This document shows, one piece after another, positions 1-7,772 of a stretch of DNA of 64,000 nucleotides; position 1 is the stretch's first letter; each line of letters begins with the position of its first letter. Origin of the DNA: Buttiauxella sp035271705 (GTDB taxonomy: Bacteria > Pseudomonadota > Gammaproteobacteria > Enterobacterales > Enterobacteriaceae); assembly GCF_035271705.1 (NCBI RefSeq), contig NZ_DATERI010000053.1, positions 1 through 64,000 of the forward strand, written 5' to 3'. A program made the position numbers and the translations under genes. The notes beneath the pieces are model-generated. The model was not told the origin of the DNA and did no database searches. It saw only the letters and a program-made list of their open reading frames with translations.

Positions 1-728
1 CCCTGATGCTTGCCTCACTTGGCCCAGTGGTGATTGCCGCCGTCTGTGCCTTGCTGATGACACACTTGTTAAACGACGAACAAACGCTGCTCTATACCGT
101 CCGCGCACTCAACGCCCCGCAACTGGTTCAATATATTCTGATGGCGTCACTCGGGCTGGTTGCGGGTCTTACCGGGCCGTTGTTTCTCTGGTTAATGGCG
201 CAAAGCAGTAAATTGTTCCAGCGTTTGCAGTTAACCCCGCCATTGCAGCTCGCGTTAGGTGGGTTACTGGTTGGGCTACTTTCGCTTATCACGCCGCTGG
301 TTTGGGGAAATGGGTACAGCGTGGTGCAGTCGTTTCTTTCACAACCGCCCGCACTGTTATTCGTGGCTGGCATTCTGGTTTATAAATTGGCAGCAGTGCT
401 GGCAAGCAGCGGCTCTGGCGCACCTGGTGGCGTATTTACCCCGACCCTGTTTGTGGGTGCCGCATTGGGAATGCTAGTCGGACAATGGTTCGGAGTATGG
501 GCATGGAGCGGGGATAACGTGGCGATTTTGCTGGCATTAACCGGAATGGCAACGCTGTTAGCGGCCACCACACATGCACCGATAATGTCGACGCTGATGG
601 TTTGTGAAATGACGGGGGAGTTTACATTGCTCCCCGGCTTACTGGTTTCTTGCGTGATGGCTTCCGCACTTTCGCGCTGGTTACGCCCGCAGACCGTCTA
701 CCGACAGAGCGCCGCAAAGGCGGGATAA
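1..728 (+). CDS. clcB: ClC-family chloride channel/transporter ClcB, C-terminal part (cut by left edge)
   Basis: The reading frame is open from the first bases, so the gene begins before the window; about 240 residues of a protein of roughly 420 are present. The product is an inner-membrane ClC-type chloride transport protein, thought to help in extreme acid resistance. Visible are several hydrophobic helices and the conserved GGVFTP segment (coded near 424-441) that helps line the ion path in ClC proteins. The 3' end runs 48 bp into the end of the convergent bioD2 gene. The order clcB, bioD2, mlc, ynfL, ynfM is that of E. coli, which supports the name. Confidence 0.9.
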   Translation, partial: LMLASLGPVVIAAVCALLMTHLLNDEQTLLYTVRALNAPQLVQYILMASLGLVAGLTGPLFLWLMAQSSKLFQRLQLTPPLQLALGGLLVGLLSLITPLVWGNGYSVVQSFLSQPPALLFVAGILVYKLAAVLASSGSGAPGGVFTPTLFVGAALGMLVGQWFGVWAWSGDNVAILLALTGMATLLAATTHAPIMSTLMVCEMTGEFTLLPGLLVSCVMASALSRWLRPQTVYRQSAAKAG

Positions 729-1376
729 ATCAATGTAGTTTGCCAGTTCACGCTGTTCGGCACGCGGCAGATAAGGCAACTCGCCCACCAGCGGTGCAGG
801 CAGTTTCTTACTTAATACATCAATGATTTCAGCGTAGTGCGCAAGCCCTGGATTAATACGATTCGCTACCCAGCCAATGAGTGGTAAGCCATCATTCGCA
901 ATAGCCTGAGCCGTCAGCAAGGCGTGATTAATACACCCTTCCTGAATGCCCACCACCATCAACACGGGCAATTGCTCCTGAACGACCCATTCCGATAACG
1001 GGCGTAAATCATTCATCAGGCTCCGCCAGCCGCCCGTTCCCTCAACCACAACGTGATCAACTTGCCTGGCTAAATTTTGCAGCCCGTCAGACAGCAGCGA
1101 ATAGTTGATTTGGCTATTGTGGCTAACGCTGCTTTCTTCTGCGCTCAACGCGATAGGATTAATGGCTTCATAAGGCAGTTCAAGTGTGGAAACACTTTGC
1201 AGAACTAACGCATCTTTGTTGCGCAGGCCCTCTGGCGTCTCTTTACTGCCTTTGGCTACCGGCTTATAGCCGACAACACTTTTGCCACTGGCTGCAAGAG
1301 CCTGCAACAAGGCACGAGAAACTACAGTCTTCCCGACTGAGGTATCAGTACCTGTTATAAAGAAACGCGTAAGCAT
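681..1376 (-). CDS. bioD2: Dethiobiotin synthetase paralogue BioD2 (YnfK)
   Basis: ATP-dependent dethiobiotin synthetase family, which closes the ureido ring of dethiobiotin in biotin synthesis. The P-loop GTDTSVGKT is at residues 9-17, and EGTGGW and NDLRPLSEW match E. coli YnfK. I start at the ATG at 1376 (MLTRFF...), as in E. coli; an upstream in-frame start would add six residues. The last residues overlap the convergent clcB end. It is the second BioD of enteric bacteria and is not in a bio operon; its own contribution to biotin synthesis is minor or conditional in E. coli. Confidence 0.93.
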   Translation of the reverse strand: MLTRFFITGTDTSVGKTVVSRALLQALAASGKSVVGYKPVAKGSKETPEGLRNKDALVLQSVSTLELPYEAINPIALSAEESSVSHNSQINYSLLSDGLQNLARQVDHVVVEGTGGWRSLMNDLRPLSEWVVQEQLPVLMVVGIQEGCINHALLTAQAIANDGLPLIGWVANRINPGLAHYAEIIDVLSKKLPAPLVGELPYLPRAEQRELANYIDLSRLCGALSVDGLRA

Positions 1377-1401
1377 GACTAACTCCCAAGGCAATGCGTC
1401 A

Positions 1402-1437
1402 AATATCCGTCTTTCGTTATGCTGTAAGACGGATATT
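1402..1437. other. Perfect 12-bp inverted repeat between mlc and bioD2
   Basis: AATATCCGTCTT (1402-1413) and its exact reverse complement AAGACGGATATT (1426-1437) are separated by 12 bp. It begins 25 bp upstream of the bioD2 start codon and about 100 bp beyond the mlc stop. No long T-run follows on either strand, so it could be a weak terminator for mlc or an operator for bioD2. Confidence 0.5.
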
Positions 1438-1535
1438 AGTGATTAGAAATTGAATAATTCAGGAGAGAAAGTCTAAAAGAATAGTCATTCGGTCAGATTG
1501 AGATAGCGCAATTTTTAGTGGATCAGCCTATAACA

Positions 1536-2753
1536 TTACCCTTGCAGCAGGCGAATCAATAAAGAGCCGTTATACATTGCGTCTTTTACCAGTGCCGCAC
1601 CGGCCATGGTTCCACGGTGATTATATTGCGTACTTTCGACAATCATGTGTTCGCTATACGCCGGTAACGACTGCTGACGAATACAATCAGTGATCGCCGG
1701 ATGCAGTATTTCTGCGGCCCGGTTGAGTGGAGAACCAATCAGGATTTTTTGTGGATGGAACAAGTTGACCATAATCGCAAGGATTCTGCCGACATTAATG
1801 CCTACCCCAAGAATGATATCTTTCGCTAATAGGTCGCCGTTAAGTGCTGCATCACACAGCGATTCGACGGTCAGCGGCTGTTCATGCAGCATTGAACCCA
1901 TCGACTGGCTCATGCGCAACTGAGCCAATTCCAGCACGCTGTCGATGCTGGCTATCGTTTCAAGGCAACCGTTATTGCCGCAATAGCAGCGCTTGCCGAA
2001 TGGGTCGACCTGGGTATGACCAATTTCGACCAGGCTGCTGCTACCCGCATGGAGCAGGCGTCCATCGGTAATGACACCGGCACCGACGTTATTATCAATC
2101 ACCACTTGAATCACATCACGCGCCCCTTTTGAGGCACCAAACAGCCCTTCTGACATCGTCCACGCGCTGATGTCGTGTTGAACATACACCGGCACACCGG
2201 TGTAGTTTTCGAGGACCTCGCCCAGAGGCATATCACAGACATCATAAAACGGCATCCGATGGACGATGCCGCGCTTGGTGTCGATAATCCCCGGCATGGT
2301 GATAGCAATCGCGGTAAGACGTTCAAGTTTTTGTTGATGACGAATGAAGAACTGGTCGATTTGCACGATGATCCGCTCAATGAGCGGCTGCACATCGTCA
2401 ACACCGAGCGAAACGGTATCTTCCACAATCAGTTTGCTACTTAAATCATGCAGCCCGAGCGAAATTTCCCCACGGCTGATTCGCACAGACAAATAGTGCC
2501 ATGCTTCAGTTTCCAGCATCAGACCCACAGCAGGACGCCCCCGGCTACCAGGATCCTGAATTTCAGTTTCCTGCACCAGATGGGCTTCAATCATTTCACG
2601 AACAATTTTCGTGATGCTGGCAGGAGCCAGTTGCGCCAGGCGAGAAAGATCGATTCGCGACACCGGTCCATTGGTATCAATCAGACGATAAACAACGCCC
2701 GCATTGGTTTGCTTAATCTGATCAATATGGCCCGGTTGGCTATCAGCAACCAC
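1536..2753 (-). CDS. mlc: ROK-family transcriptional repressor Mlc
   Basis: Global repressor of PTS sugar genes (ptsG, manXYZ, malT in E. coli), inactivated when dephosphorylated EIICB-Glc sequesters it at the membrane. The 405 residues carry an N-terminal winged helix-turn-helix (about residues 10-70, with ARLAQLAPASITK-type recognition sequence) and a ROK domain with the zinc-binding CYCGNNGC motif. Length (E. coli 406) and sequence agree throughout. The start is GTG at 2753, with GGGAG seven bases upstream; E. coli mlc also starts with GTG. It lies upstream of and in the same direction as bioD2, separated by 159 bp. Confidence 0.95.
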   Translation of the reverse strand: MVADSQPGHIDQIKQTNAGVVYRLIDTNGPVSRIDLSRLAQLAPASITKIVREMIEAHLVQETEIQDPGSRGRPAVGLMLETEAWHYLSVRISRGEISLGLHDLSSKLIVEDTVSLGVDDVQPLIERIIVQIDQFFIRHQQKLERLTAIAITMPGIIDTKRGIVHRMPFYDVCDMPLGEVLENYTGVPVYVQHDISAWTMSEGLFGASKGARDVIQVVIDNNVGAGVITDGRLLHAGSSSLVEIGHTQVDPFGKRCYCGNNGCLETIASIDSVLELAQLRMSQSMGSMLHEQPLTVESLCDAALNGDLLAKDIILGVGINVGRILAIMVNLFHPQKILIGSPLNRAAEILHPAITDCIRQQSLPAYSEHMIVESTQYNHRGTMAGAALVKDAMYNGSLLIRLLQG

Positions 2754-2870
2754 TTGCGACTCCCTTTATTTTCGCGCTTCGAAATAAACTTTTGGCTATG
2801 GTTAAACACTTCAACCAACGGAGTCAAATATTTACGTAGGGATGTGATTTACCGCACATATTAAAGCACT

Positions 2871-3779
2871 TTAATCGTCTTTTAGTGCCGTTATTGACTC
2901 CGTTAGCAATGCTGAGATCCGCAGTGCCGCAGCGGACAACTCGTGATGTTTGGGCCAAACCAACCACATTTCTGATTGCGCTTCAGCCTCTTCGAGGGGC
3001 AACCAAACCACTTCTGACAATCGAACACGTTTAAACGATGCTGGAAGAATCGAAACGCCTAACCCCGCAGACACCAGACCGATAATCGTCATCGCTTCAC
3101 CGACCTCCTGGGTGATAAACGGTGTAATTGCGTGACGTTGTAACAAACCAAGAATATCGTCGTACAGCCCGGTTCCGACGTGCGGGTCAAAAAAGACAAA
3201 CGGTTCGTTGGCCAATTGTTGCAGGGAAATCACCGGGCATTGGGCTAACGGGTGGTCGCGGTGCACCATCGCCAACAGCGGTTCCCTTAACACCAGCTTC
3301 CAGTCCAGGGTGTCCGGAAGCCGCGTATTTCGCATCAACCCCAATTCAAGTTCGCCGTCGTTGAGCGGTGCAATTTGCGCGCGGGTGTTAATTTCCCGCA
3401 TCTGCAGGTGCACATCAGGATAACTGCGGCGAAATGTCGACAGGCTGTCAGATACTGTTTTGATAAACGGTGCAGATGAGGTGAATCCAATACGTAATTC
3501 GCCCGTTTCCCCTTGATGCAGCCTGGCAGCCCGCCCAGCAGCCACCTCAACCTGGCTTAAAATCTGCCGCGCATCCTGTAAGAACTGGCTCCCGGCTGCG
3601 GTAAGGTTCACGCTACGGTTGGTTCTTGCCAGTAAACGTGCGCCAATTTGTTGTTCCAGGATTTGAATCTGCTGGCTAAGCGGTGGCTGTGAGATGCGCA
3701 GACGTGCAGCTGCACGGCCAAAATGCAGTTCTTCAGCAACCGCAACGAAGTAACGCAGGTGGCGCAATTCAATATTCAT
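2871..3779 (-). CDS. ynfL: LysR-family transcriptional regulator YnfL
   Basis: LysR-type regulator of 302 residues. It has an N-terminal helix-turn-helix (about residues 18-40, with GRAAARLRISQPPLSQQ) and a periplasmic-binding-like effector domain from about residue 90. It is divergent from the MFS gene ynfM, with 99 bp between starts, the usual arrangement for a LysR regulator and its target. The AT-rich gap contains several T-N11-A pairs, but I cannot pick one binding site. The inducer is unknown. Same place and orientation as E. coli ynfL. Confidence 0.9.
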   Translation of the reverse strand: MNIELRHLRYFVAVAEELHFGRAAARLRISQPPLSQQIQILEQQIGARLLARTNRSVNLTAAGSQFLQDARQILSQVEVAAGRAARLHQGETGELRIGFTSSAPFIKTVSDSLSTFRRSYPDVHLQMREINTRAQIAPLNDGELELGLMRNTRLPDTLDWKLVLREPLLAMVHRDHPLAQCPVISLQQLANEPFVFFDPHVGTGLYDDILGLLQRHAITPFITQEVGEAMTIIGLVSAGLGVSILPASFKRVRLSEVVWLPLEEAEAQSEMWLVWPKHHELSAAALRISALLTESITALKDD

Positions 3780-3878
3780 ACTTTAAACATATCAATTGAG
3801 ATTATTAATATATTAGACAGAACATTGCCAATTTTCTACTCTGAAAACAAGACTTCAAAAGCGCATTAAGGACCCATT

Positions 3879-5129
3879 TTGAGCCGTACAACCCTCGTCG
3901 ACACCGCTCCGGCCAAAGATGTTGACGACAGACGTTCATCCCAGTCGGCCACTTATATCAAACGGGGTTCGCCCCAGTTTATGCGCGTCACCCTGGCGCT
4001 ATTTTCTGCAGGACTCGCCACCTTTGCCCTGCTTTATTGTGTGCAACCGATCTTGCCCGTGCTGTCGCATGAATTTGGCGTGTCACCCGCCAGTAGTAGT
4101 ATTTCCCTCTCAGTTTCTACCGTCATGCTCGCCCTTGGGTTGCTGTTTACTGGGCCACTTTCTGACGCCATTGGCCGCAAACCTGTGATGGTGACCGCGC
4201 TGTTGCTCGCCTCAAGTTGCACGCTTATCTCCACGATGATGACCAGTTGGCACGGTATATTAGTGATGCGAGCCTTGATAGGGTTATCCCTAAGCGGCGT
4301 CGCCGCCGTAGGCATGACGTATCTGAGCGAAGAGATGCATCCAAGTGTTGTGGCCTTTTCAATGGGGTTGTATATCAGTGGCAACTCGATTGGCGGCATG
4401 AGTGGCCGTCTGTTAAGCGGGGTTCTGACCGATTTCTTTAACTGGCGTATTGCCGTTGCCGCCATCGGTTGTTTTGCTCTGGCCTCAGCCTTAATGTTCT
4501 GGAAAATATTGCCTGAATCGCGACACTTCCGCCCTTCTTCGCTGCGCCCTAAAACGCTGTTTATTAACTTCCGTTTGCACTGGCGCGACCCGGGTTTACC
4601 GCTATTGTTCGCTCAGGGCTTTTTATTGATGGGCGCATTTGTCACCCTGTTTAATTACATTGGTTATCGCTTGATGCAAGGGCCGTGGTACTTGAGCCAG
4701 GCAGTGGTAGGCTTGCTGTCAGTGGCGTACTTAACCGGTACCTGGAGCTCACCTAAAGCTGGAGCGATGACCGCAAAATTTGGCCGTGGCCCTGTGATTA
4801 TCGTATCCACAGCGGTGATGCTGTTCGGTTTGGTGTTAACCGTGTTCTCACCGCTGGCGATTATTTTCATCGGGATGCTGCTTTTTTCTGCCGGATTCTT
4901 CGCCGCGCACTCGGTCGCCAGTGGTTGGATTGGTCCACGTGCGAAACGCGCTAAAGGACAGGCCTCATCATTATATTTATTTAGCTATTACCTGGGTTCA
5001 AGCCTCGCCGGTACGCTTGGTGGCATTTTCTGGCACCAATTTGGATGGACCGGTGTCGCGAGTTTTATTGGCTCTCTTTTGGTCATCTCATTGTGGGTGG
5101 GCACACGTTTGCATCATCGTGCACATTAA
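3879..5129 (+). CDS. ynfM: MFS transporter YnfM
   Basis: Inner-membrane major facilitator of about 12 helices and 416 residues (E. coli 417). MFS motif A is seen as GPLSDAIGRKP after helix 2. It is related to arabinose-efflux-type exporters; the substrate is not established. The start is TTG at 3879, with AAGGA eight bases upstream; the following residues MSRTT match the E. coli N-terminus, so the unusual start is well supported. It is probably controlled by divergent ynfL. The next gene (M32 carboxypeptidase) follows after 73 bp in the same direction and could be cotranscribed. Confidence 0.92.
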   Translation: MSRTTLVDTAPAKDVDDRRSSQSATYIKRGSPQFMRVTLALFSAGLATFALLYCVQPILPVLSHEFGVSPASSSISLSVSTVMLALGLLFTGPLSDAIGRKPVMVTALLLASSCTLISTMMTSWHGILVMRALIGLSLSGVAAVGMTYLSEEMHPSVVAFSMGLYISGNSIGGMSGRLLSGVLTDFFNWRIAVAAIGCFALASALMFWKILPESRHFRPSSLRPKTLFINFRLHWRDPGLPLLFAQGFLLMGAFVTLFNYIGYRLMQGPWYLSQAVVGLLSVAYLTGTWSSPKAGAMTAKFGRGPVIIVSTAVMLFGLVLTVFSPLAIIFIGMLLFSAGFFAAHSVASGWIGPRAKRAKGQASSLYLFSYYLGSSLAGTLGGIFWHQFGWTGVASFIGSLLVISLWVGTRLHHRAH

Positions 5130-5202
5130 CCCCATTACGGCCTCGTTTTCGGGATGTCTTTTTGCTATTTTTGCTTATGTAAATCATCCCTTATGAGGCT
5201 CT

Positions 5203-6687
5203 ATGGAAAAGCGAAATTATAATCACCTCACACGCACCTTCCAGCGTCTTTCCCGTTTTGCACATCTCTCGGCCATCGCTGGCTGGGATATGTTTACCAA
5301 TATGCCGCCTAACGGCAGCACAGCGCGCGGCGAGGCTCTGGCTGAACTGAGCGTTTTGCAACACAAAATCCTGACCGATAAGAAAATCGCTACGTTGTTA
5401 CAGGCGGCGGTTCAGGAAGACCTTACCGAGGTTGAACGTGCCAACCTTCGTGAAATGACCCGCCAATATCAAGAAGCTATTTTGCTGCCAGCCTCACTGG
5501 TAGAAGAAAAATCGCTGGTTGGGACGCGCTGCGAACATGGCTGGCGGACACAACGTCCCGCTAATGACTGGCAAGGGTTCGCCACTAATTTGAAAGAAGT
5601 GGTCCGCGTTAGCCGCGAAGAGGCACAACTTCGCGCCGAGGCAAAAGGAAAATCCTGCTATGACGCACTGTTAGATATTTACGAACCGGGCATGACCAGC
5701 GCCAAACTCGATGGGCTATTCGGGGATTTACGCAGTTGGTTGCCTGATTTATTGCAAAAGGTGGTCGACAAACAGGCAAAAGAATCTGTTATCACTCCGT
5801 CTGGCCCATTCGCAACTCTTGACCAACGCGAGTTGGGCCTGGACACGATGAAATTGCTGGGCTTTGACTTTAACGGCGGCCGACTGGATGTTAGTGCTCA
5901 CCCATTCTGCGGCGGTGTACCAGAAGATGTGCGCATTACCACGCGCTACGATGAGTCCGATTTGGTCAGCGCGCTATTTGGCGTTATCCACGAAACCGGT
6001 CACGCACGCTATGAACAAAACTTGCCGCGTGAATGGCTTGGCCAACCCGTTGCTTTAGCACGTTCTACGGCTATCCACGAATCACAGAGCCTGTTCTTTG
6101 AGATGCAATTGGGTCGCAGCAAGGAGTTCCTGAAACTGTTGTTGCCAATGGTGACTGCACGTTTTGGCAAGCAACCTGCGTTTGAAACGGCGAACTTTAT
6201 TGCCGTGAACCAACGTGTTGAACGTGGATTTATTCGCGTCGAGGCCGATGAAGTCAGCTATCCGGCCCACGTCGTTTTACGCTACGAAATTGAGCGGGCG
6301 CTCATTGATGGCGATATCGAAGTTGAGGACATTCCTGCACTCTGGGATGAGAAAATGCGGCACTGGCTGGGGCTGTCTACCAAAGACAACTTCCGCAATG
6401 GCTGTATGCAAGATATTCACTGGACAGATGGCGCGTTTGGTTACTTCCCATCGTACACGCTGGGTGCGATGTATGCCGCACAACTGTTCAATGCCGCCAA
6501 ACTCGCTTTGCCGCAGCTTGAAGCAGACATTGCAGAAGGTGATTTCAGCGCGCTATTTGACTGGTTGCGTCAGAATATCTGGCAGCACGGCAGCCAATTC
6601 ACCACCTCAGAACTGATTACCAATGCCACCGGTGAAGACCTTAACCCGATGTATTTCCGCAAACATTTAGAAGCACGCTATTTGTAA
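5203..6687 (+). CDS. M32-family metallocarboxypeptidase (thermostable carboxypeptidase 1 type)
   Basis: Zinc carboxypeptidase of MEROPS family M32, a cytosolic enzyme that removes C-terminal residues from peptides. The 494 residues are typical for the family. The zinc motif HETGH is at residues 263-267, and the third ligand is expected in the HES motif (Glu293). The start ATG at 5203 has GAGG five bases upstream. It is absent from the equivalent E. coli interval, where ynfM is followed by asr, so it is an accessory gene here. Base composition looks like that of its neighbours. The peptide substrates are unknown; a role in recycling imported peptides is only a guess. Confidence 0.9.
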   Translation: MEKRNYNHLTRTFQRLSRFAHLSAIAGWDMFTNMPPNGSTARGEALAELSVLQHKILTDKKIATLLQAAVQEDLTEVERANLREMTRQYQEAILLPASLVEEKSLVGTRCEHGWRTQRPANDWQGFATNLKEVVRVSREEAQLRAEAKGKSCYDALLDIYEPGMTSAKLDGLFGDLRSWLPDLLQKVVDKQAKESVITPSGPFATLDQRELGLDTMKLLGFDFNGGRLDVSAHPFCGGVPEDVRITTRYDESDLVSALFGVIHETGHARYEQNLPREWLGQPVALARSTAIHESQSLFFEMQLGRSKEFLKLLLPMVTARFGKQPAFETANFIAVNQRVERGFIRVEADEVSYPAHVVLRYEIERALIDGDIEVEDIPALWDEKMRHWLGLSTKDNFRNGCMQDIHWTDGAFGYFPSYTLGAMYAAQLFNAAKLALPQLEADIAEGDFSALFDWLRQNIWQHGSQFTTSELITNATGEDLNPMYFRKHLEARYL

Positions 6688-6699
6688 TAACCGTACAAG

Positions 6700-6805
6700 C
6701 GCGTGAGCCCCAGGAGCATAGATAACTATGTGACTGGGGCGAGACCCACGATGGGCCGAATAGTCGTGAGCCGCCAATCATCAACAACCTGAAGTATGGC
6801 GGGTG
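6700..6805. repeat. Dispersed palindromic intergenic repeat, copy A
   Basis: Contains the core 'agccccaggagcat ... ctatgtgactggggcgag' and ends near GAAGTATGGCGGGT. The core forms a hairpin (CCCCAG ... CTGGGG). At least seven other members or remnants occur in this window. The family resembles intergenic repeats that I recall as common in Enterobacterales. This copy lies between the M32 gene and asr. Confidence 0.7.
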
Positions 6806-6810
6806 CTTTG

Positions 6811-6824
6811 TACAAACCGTTACA
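6811..6824 (+). promoter_or_regulatory. Possible RstA box upstream of asr
   Basis: TACAAACCGTTACA matches the published RstA consensus TACATNTNGTTACA at 10 of the 12 fixed positions. In E. coli asr is acid-induced through RstBA and PhoBR. The site is 102 bp upstream of the asr ATG. The assignment rests on motif and context only. Confidence 0.5.
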
Positions 6825-6926
6825 CGCCGAAACCAATCACTCACTGAAGCCCTTGATCCACAAGTTTATAGTTCATCTCAACGGCCCCGCTGGGGTTCAA
6901 ACATAAACACATTCGAGGATGTAGAG

Positions 6927-7178
6927 ATGAATAAAGTATTAGCTCTGGTTGTTGTTGCGACAATGGGTCTGTCCTCTGCCGCTTTCGCTGCTGAAACAAC
7001 GGCAACGCCAGCACCGGTTGCAACTTCGGCGGCTAAAGCGCCAGCTGCAAAAACCACTCATCATAAAAAACACAAAACAGCAGCCACCGAGCAAAAAGCG
7101 CAAGCCGCTAAAAAACACCAGAAAAAACCTGTAGCAAAAACTGAAGCTGCAAAACCAACCACTCAACCAGCTGCATAA
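6927..7178 (+). CDS. asr: Acid shock protein Asr
   Basis: Small secreted acid-shock protein of 83 residues. A signal peptide of about 21 residues (MNKVLALVVVATMGLSSAAFA) is followed by a very Ala/Lys/His/Thr-rich, disordered basic tail with KTTHHKKHK and KKHQKKP. The E. coli protein is somewhat longer (102 residues) with the same composition; it acts in the periplasm under strong acid. GAGGATGTAG precedes the ATG. Position before ydgU-ydgD matches E. coli. The RstA-like box upstream agrees with acid induction. Confidence 0.9.
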   Translation: MNKVLALVVVATMGLSSAAFAAETTATPAPVATSAAKAPAAKTTHHKKHKTAATEQKAQAAKKHQKKPVAKTEAAKPTTQPAA

Positions 7179-7211
7179 GAATTTACCCGGTCCGCCTGTT
7201 GAAGAATGACG

Positions 7212-7221
7212 GGCTTATCGG
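7212..7221 (+). repeat. Target-site duplication, left copy
   Basis: GGCTTATCGG directly abuts the left end of the element at 7222. The same ten bases recur directly after its right end at 7517-7526. Confidence 0.75.
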
Positions 7222-7516
7222 TAACACCGTTCACTTAAGCCAATGAATGAGGGGAAACACTGGGATTTGGTTCCCGGAGGGACGCCAAACCCGGTGGTCG
7301 CCCCGGATATCTCGGTCTTAAACTCACGGTGTCATGAATGAGGGGAAACACCGGGATTGGGTTCCCGGAGGGACGCCAAACGCGGTGGTCGCCCTGAATA
7401 TCTCGTTCTTAAACTCACGCTGTCATGAATGACGGGAAACACTGGAATTGCGTTCCCGGAGGGATGCCAAACCCGGTGGTCACCCCGGATATCTCGTTCT
7501 TAAACTCACGGTGTTA
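7222..7516 (+). mobile_element. MITE-like inverted-repeat element with three tandem 91-bp units
   Basis: A 295-bp non-coding element in the 415-bp gap between asr and ydgU. It starts TAACACCGT and ends with the complement (ACGGTGTTA). The imperfect terminal repeats extend over about 18 bp. After a 21-bp left end come three tandem 91-bp units (7243-7333, 7334-7424, 7425-7515), each beginning ATGAATGA and ending CACGGTGT or a variant. The units differ from each other at several positions. The element is flanked by a perfect 10-bp direct repeat, GGCTTATCGG, at 7212-7221 and 7517-7526, as expected of a target-site duplication. A single-unit copy lies at 54623-54735 on the other strand. No transposase is present. 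Confidence 0.82.
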
Positions 7517-7526
7517 GGCTTATCGG
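7517..7526 (+). repeat. Target-site duplication, right copy
   Basis: GGCTTATCGG directly after the right end of the element, identical to 7212-7221. Confidence 0.75.
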
Positions 7527-7555
7527 GGCAATCCCCAAAGCATAGCCACACTAAA

Positions 7556-7577
7556 AACACCCGGTTCGCCGGGTGTT
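7556..7577 (+). terminator. Hairpin terminator downstream of asr and the inserted element
   Basis: ACACCCGG-ttcg-CCGGGTGT followed by TTACTT. A strong GC stem with a tetraloop and a short T tract, placed between asr and ydgU. It may be the original asr terminator, pushed away from asr by the insertion. Confidence 0.6.
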
Positions 7578-7593
7578 TACTTCCGGAGTCTGG

Positions 7594-7677
7594 ATGATGT
7601 TGCGACGCTATAGTTTTGAAATCATCCTTACCCTGCTCATTCTTTGCGGTCTTATTACGCTAAGCTTCTGGCTGTAA
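7594..7677 (+). CDS. ydgU: Very small membrane protein YdgU-like (27 residues)
   Basis: A 27-residue frame starting MMLRRYSFE and continuing as one hydrophobic helix ending FWL. CGGAG lies shortly before the first ATG (7594); a second ATG follows at once. E. coli has a similar tiny single-helix protein, YdgU, between asr and ydgD, so position and character agree. Too short for sequence alone to be decisive. Function unknown. Confidence 0.65.
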   Translation: MMLRRYSFEIILTLLILCGLITLSFWL

Positions 7678-7772
7678 TGACTTTTTACTCCCACTTTCTG
7701 TGCGACCCGTCTATAGTTAATCCATTCGCTGGGTTTATATAAAAAAAATTAATCGCCCCATCAGAGAGTGAT

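Noticed and set aside
7243..7515. CRISPR array
   Set aside because: The 91-bp units are directly tandem with no spacers, lie inside an element with inverted ends and a target duplication, and no cas genes are present.
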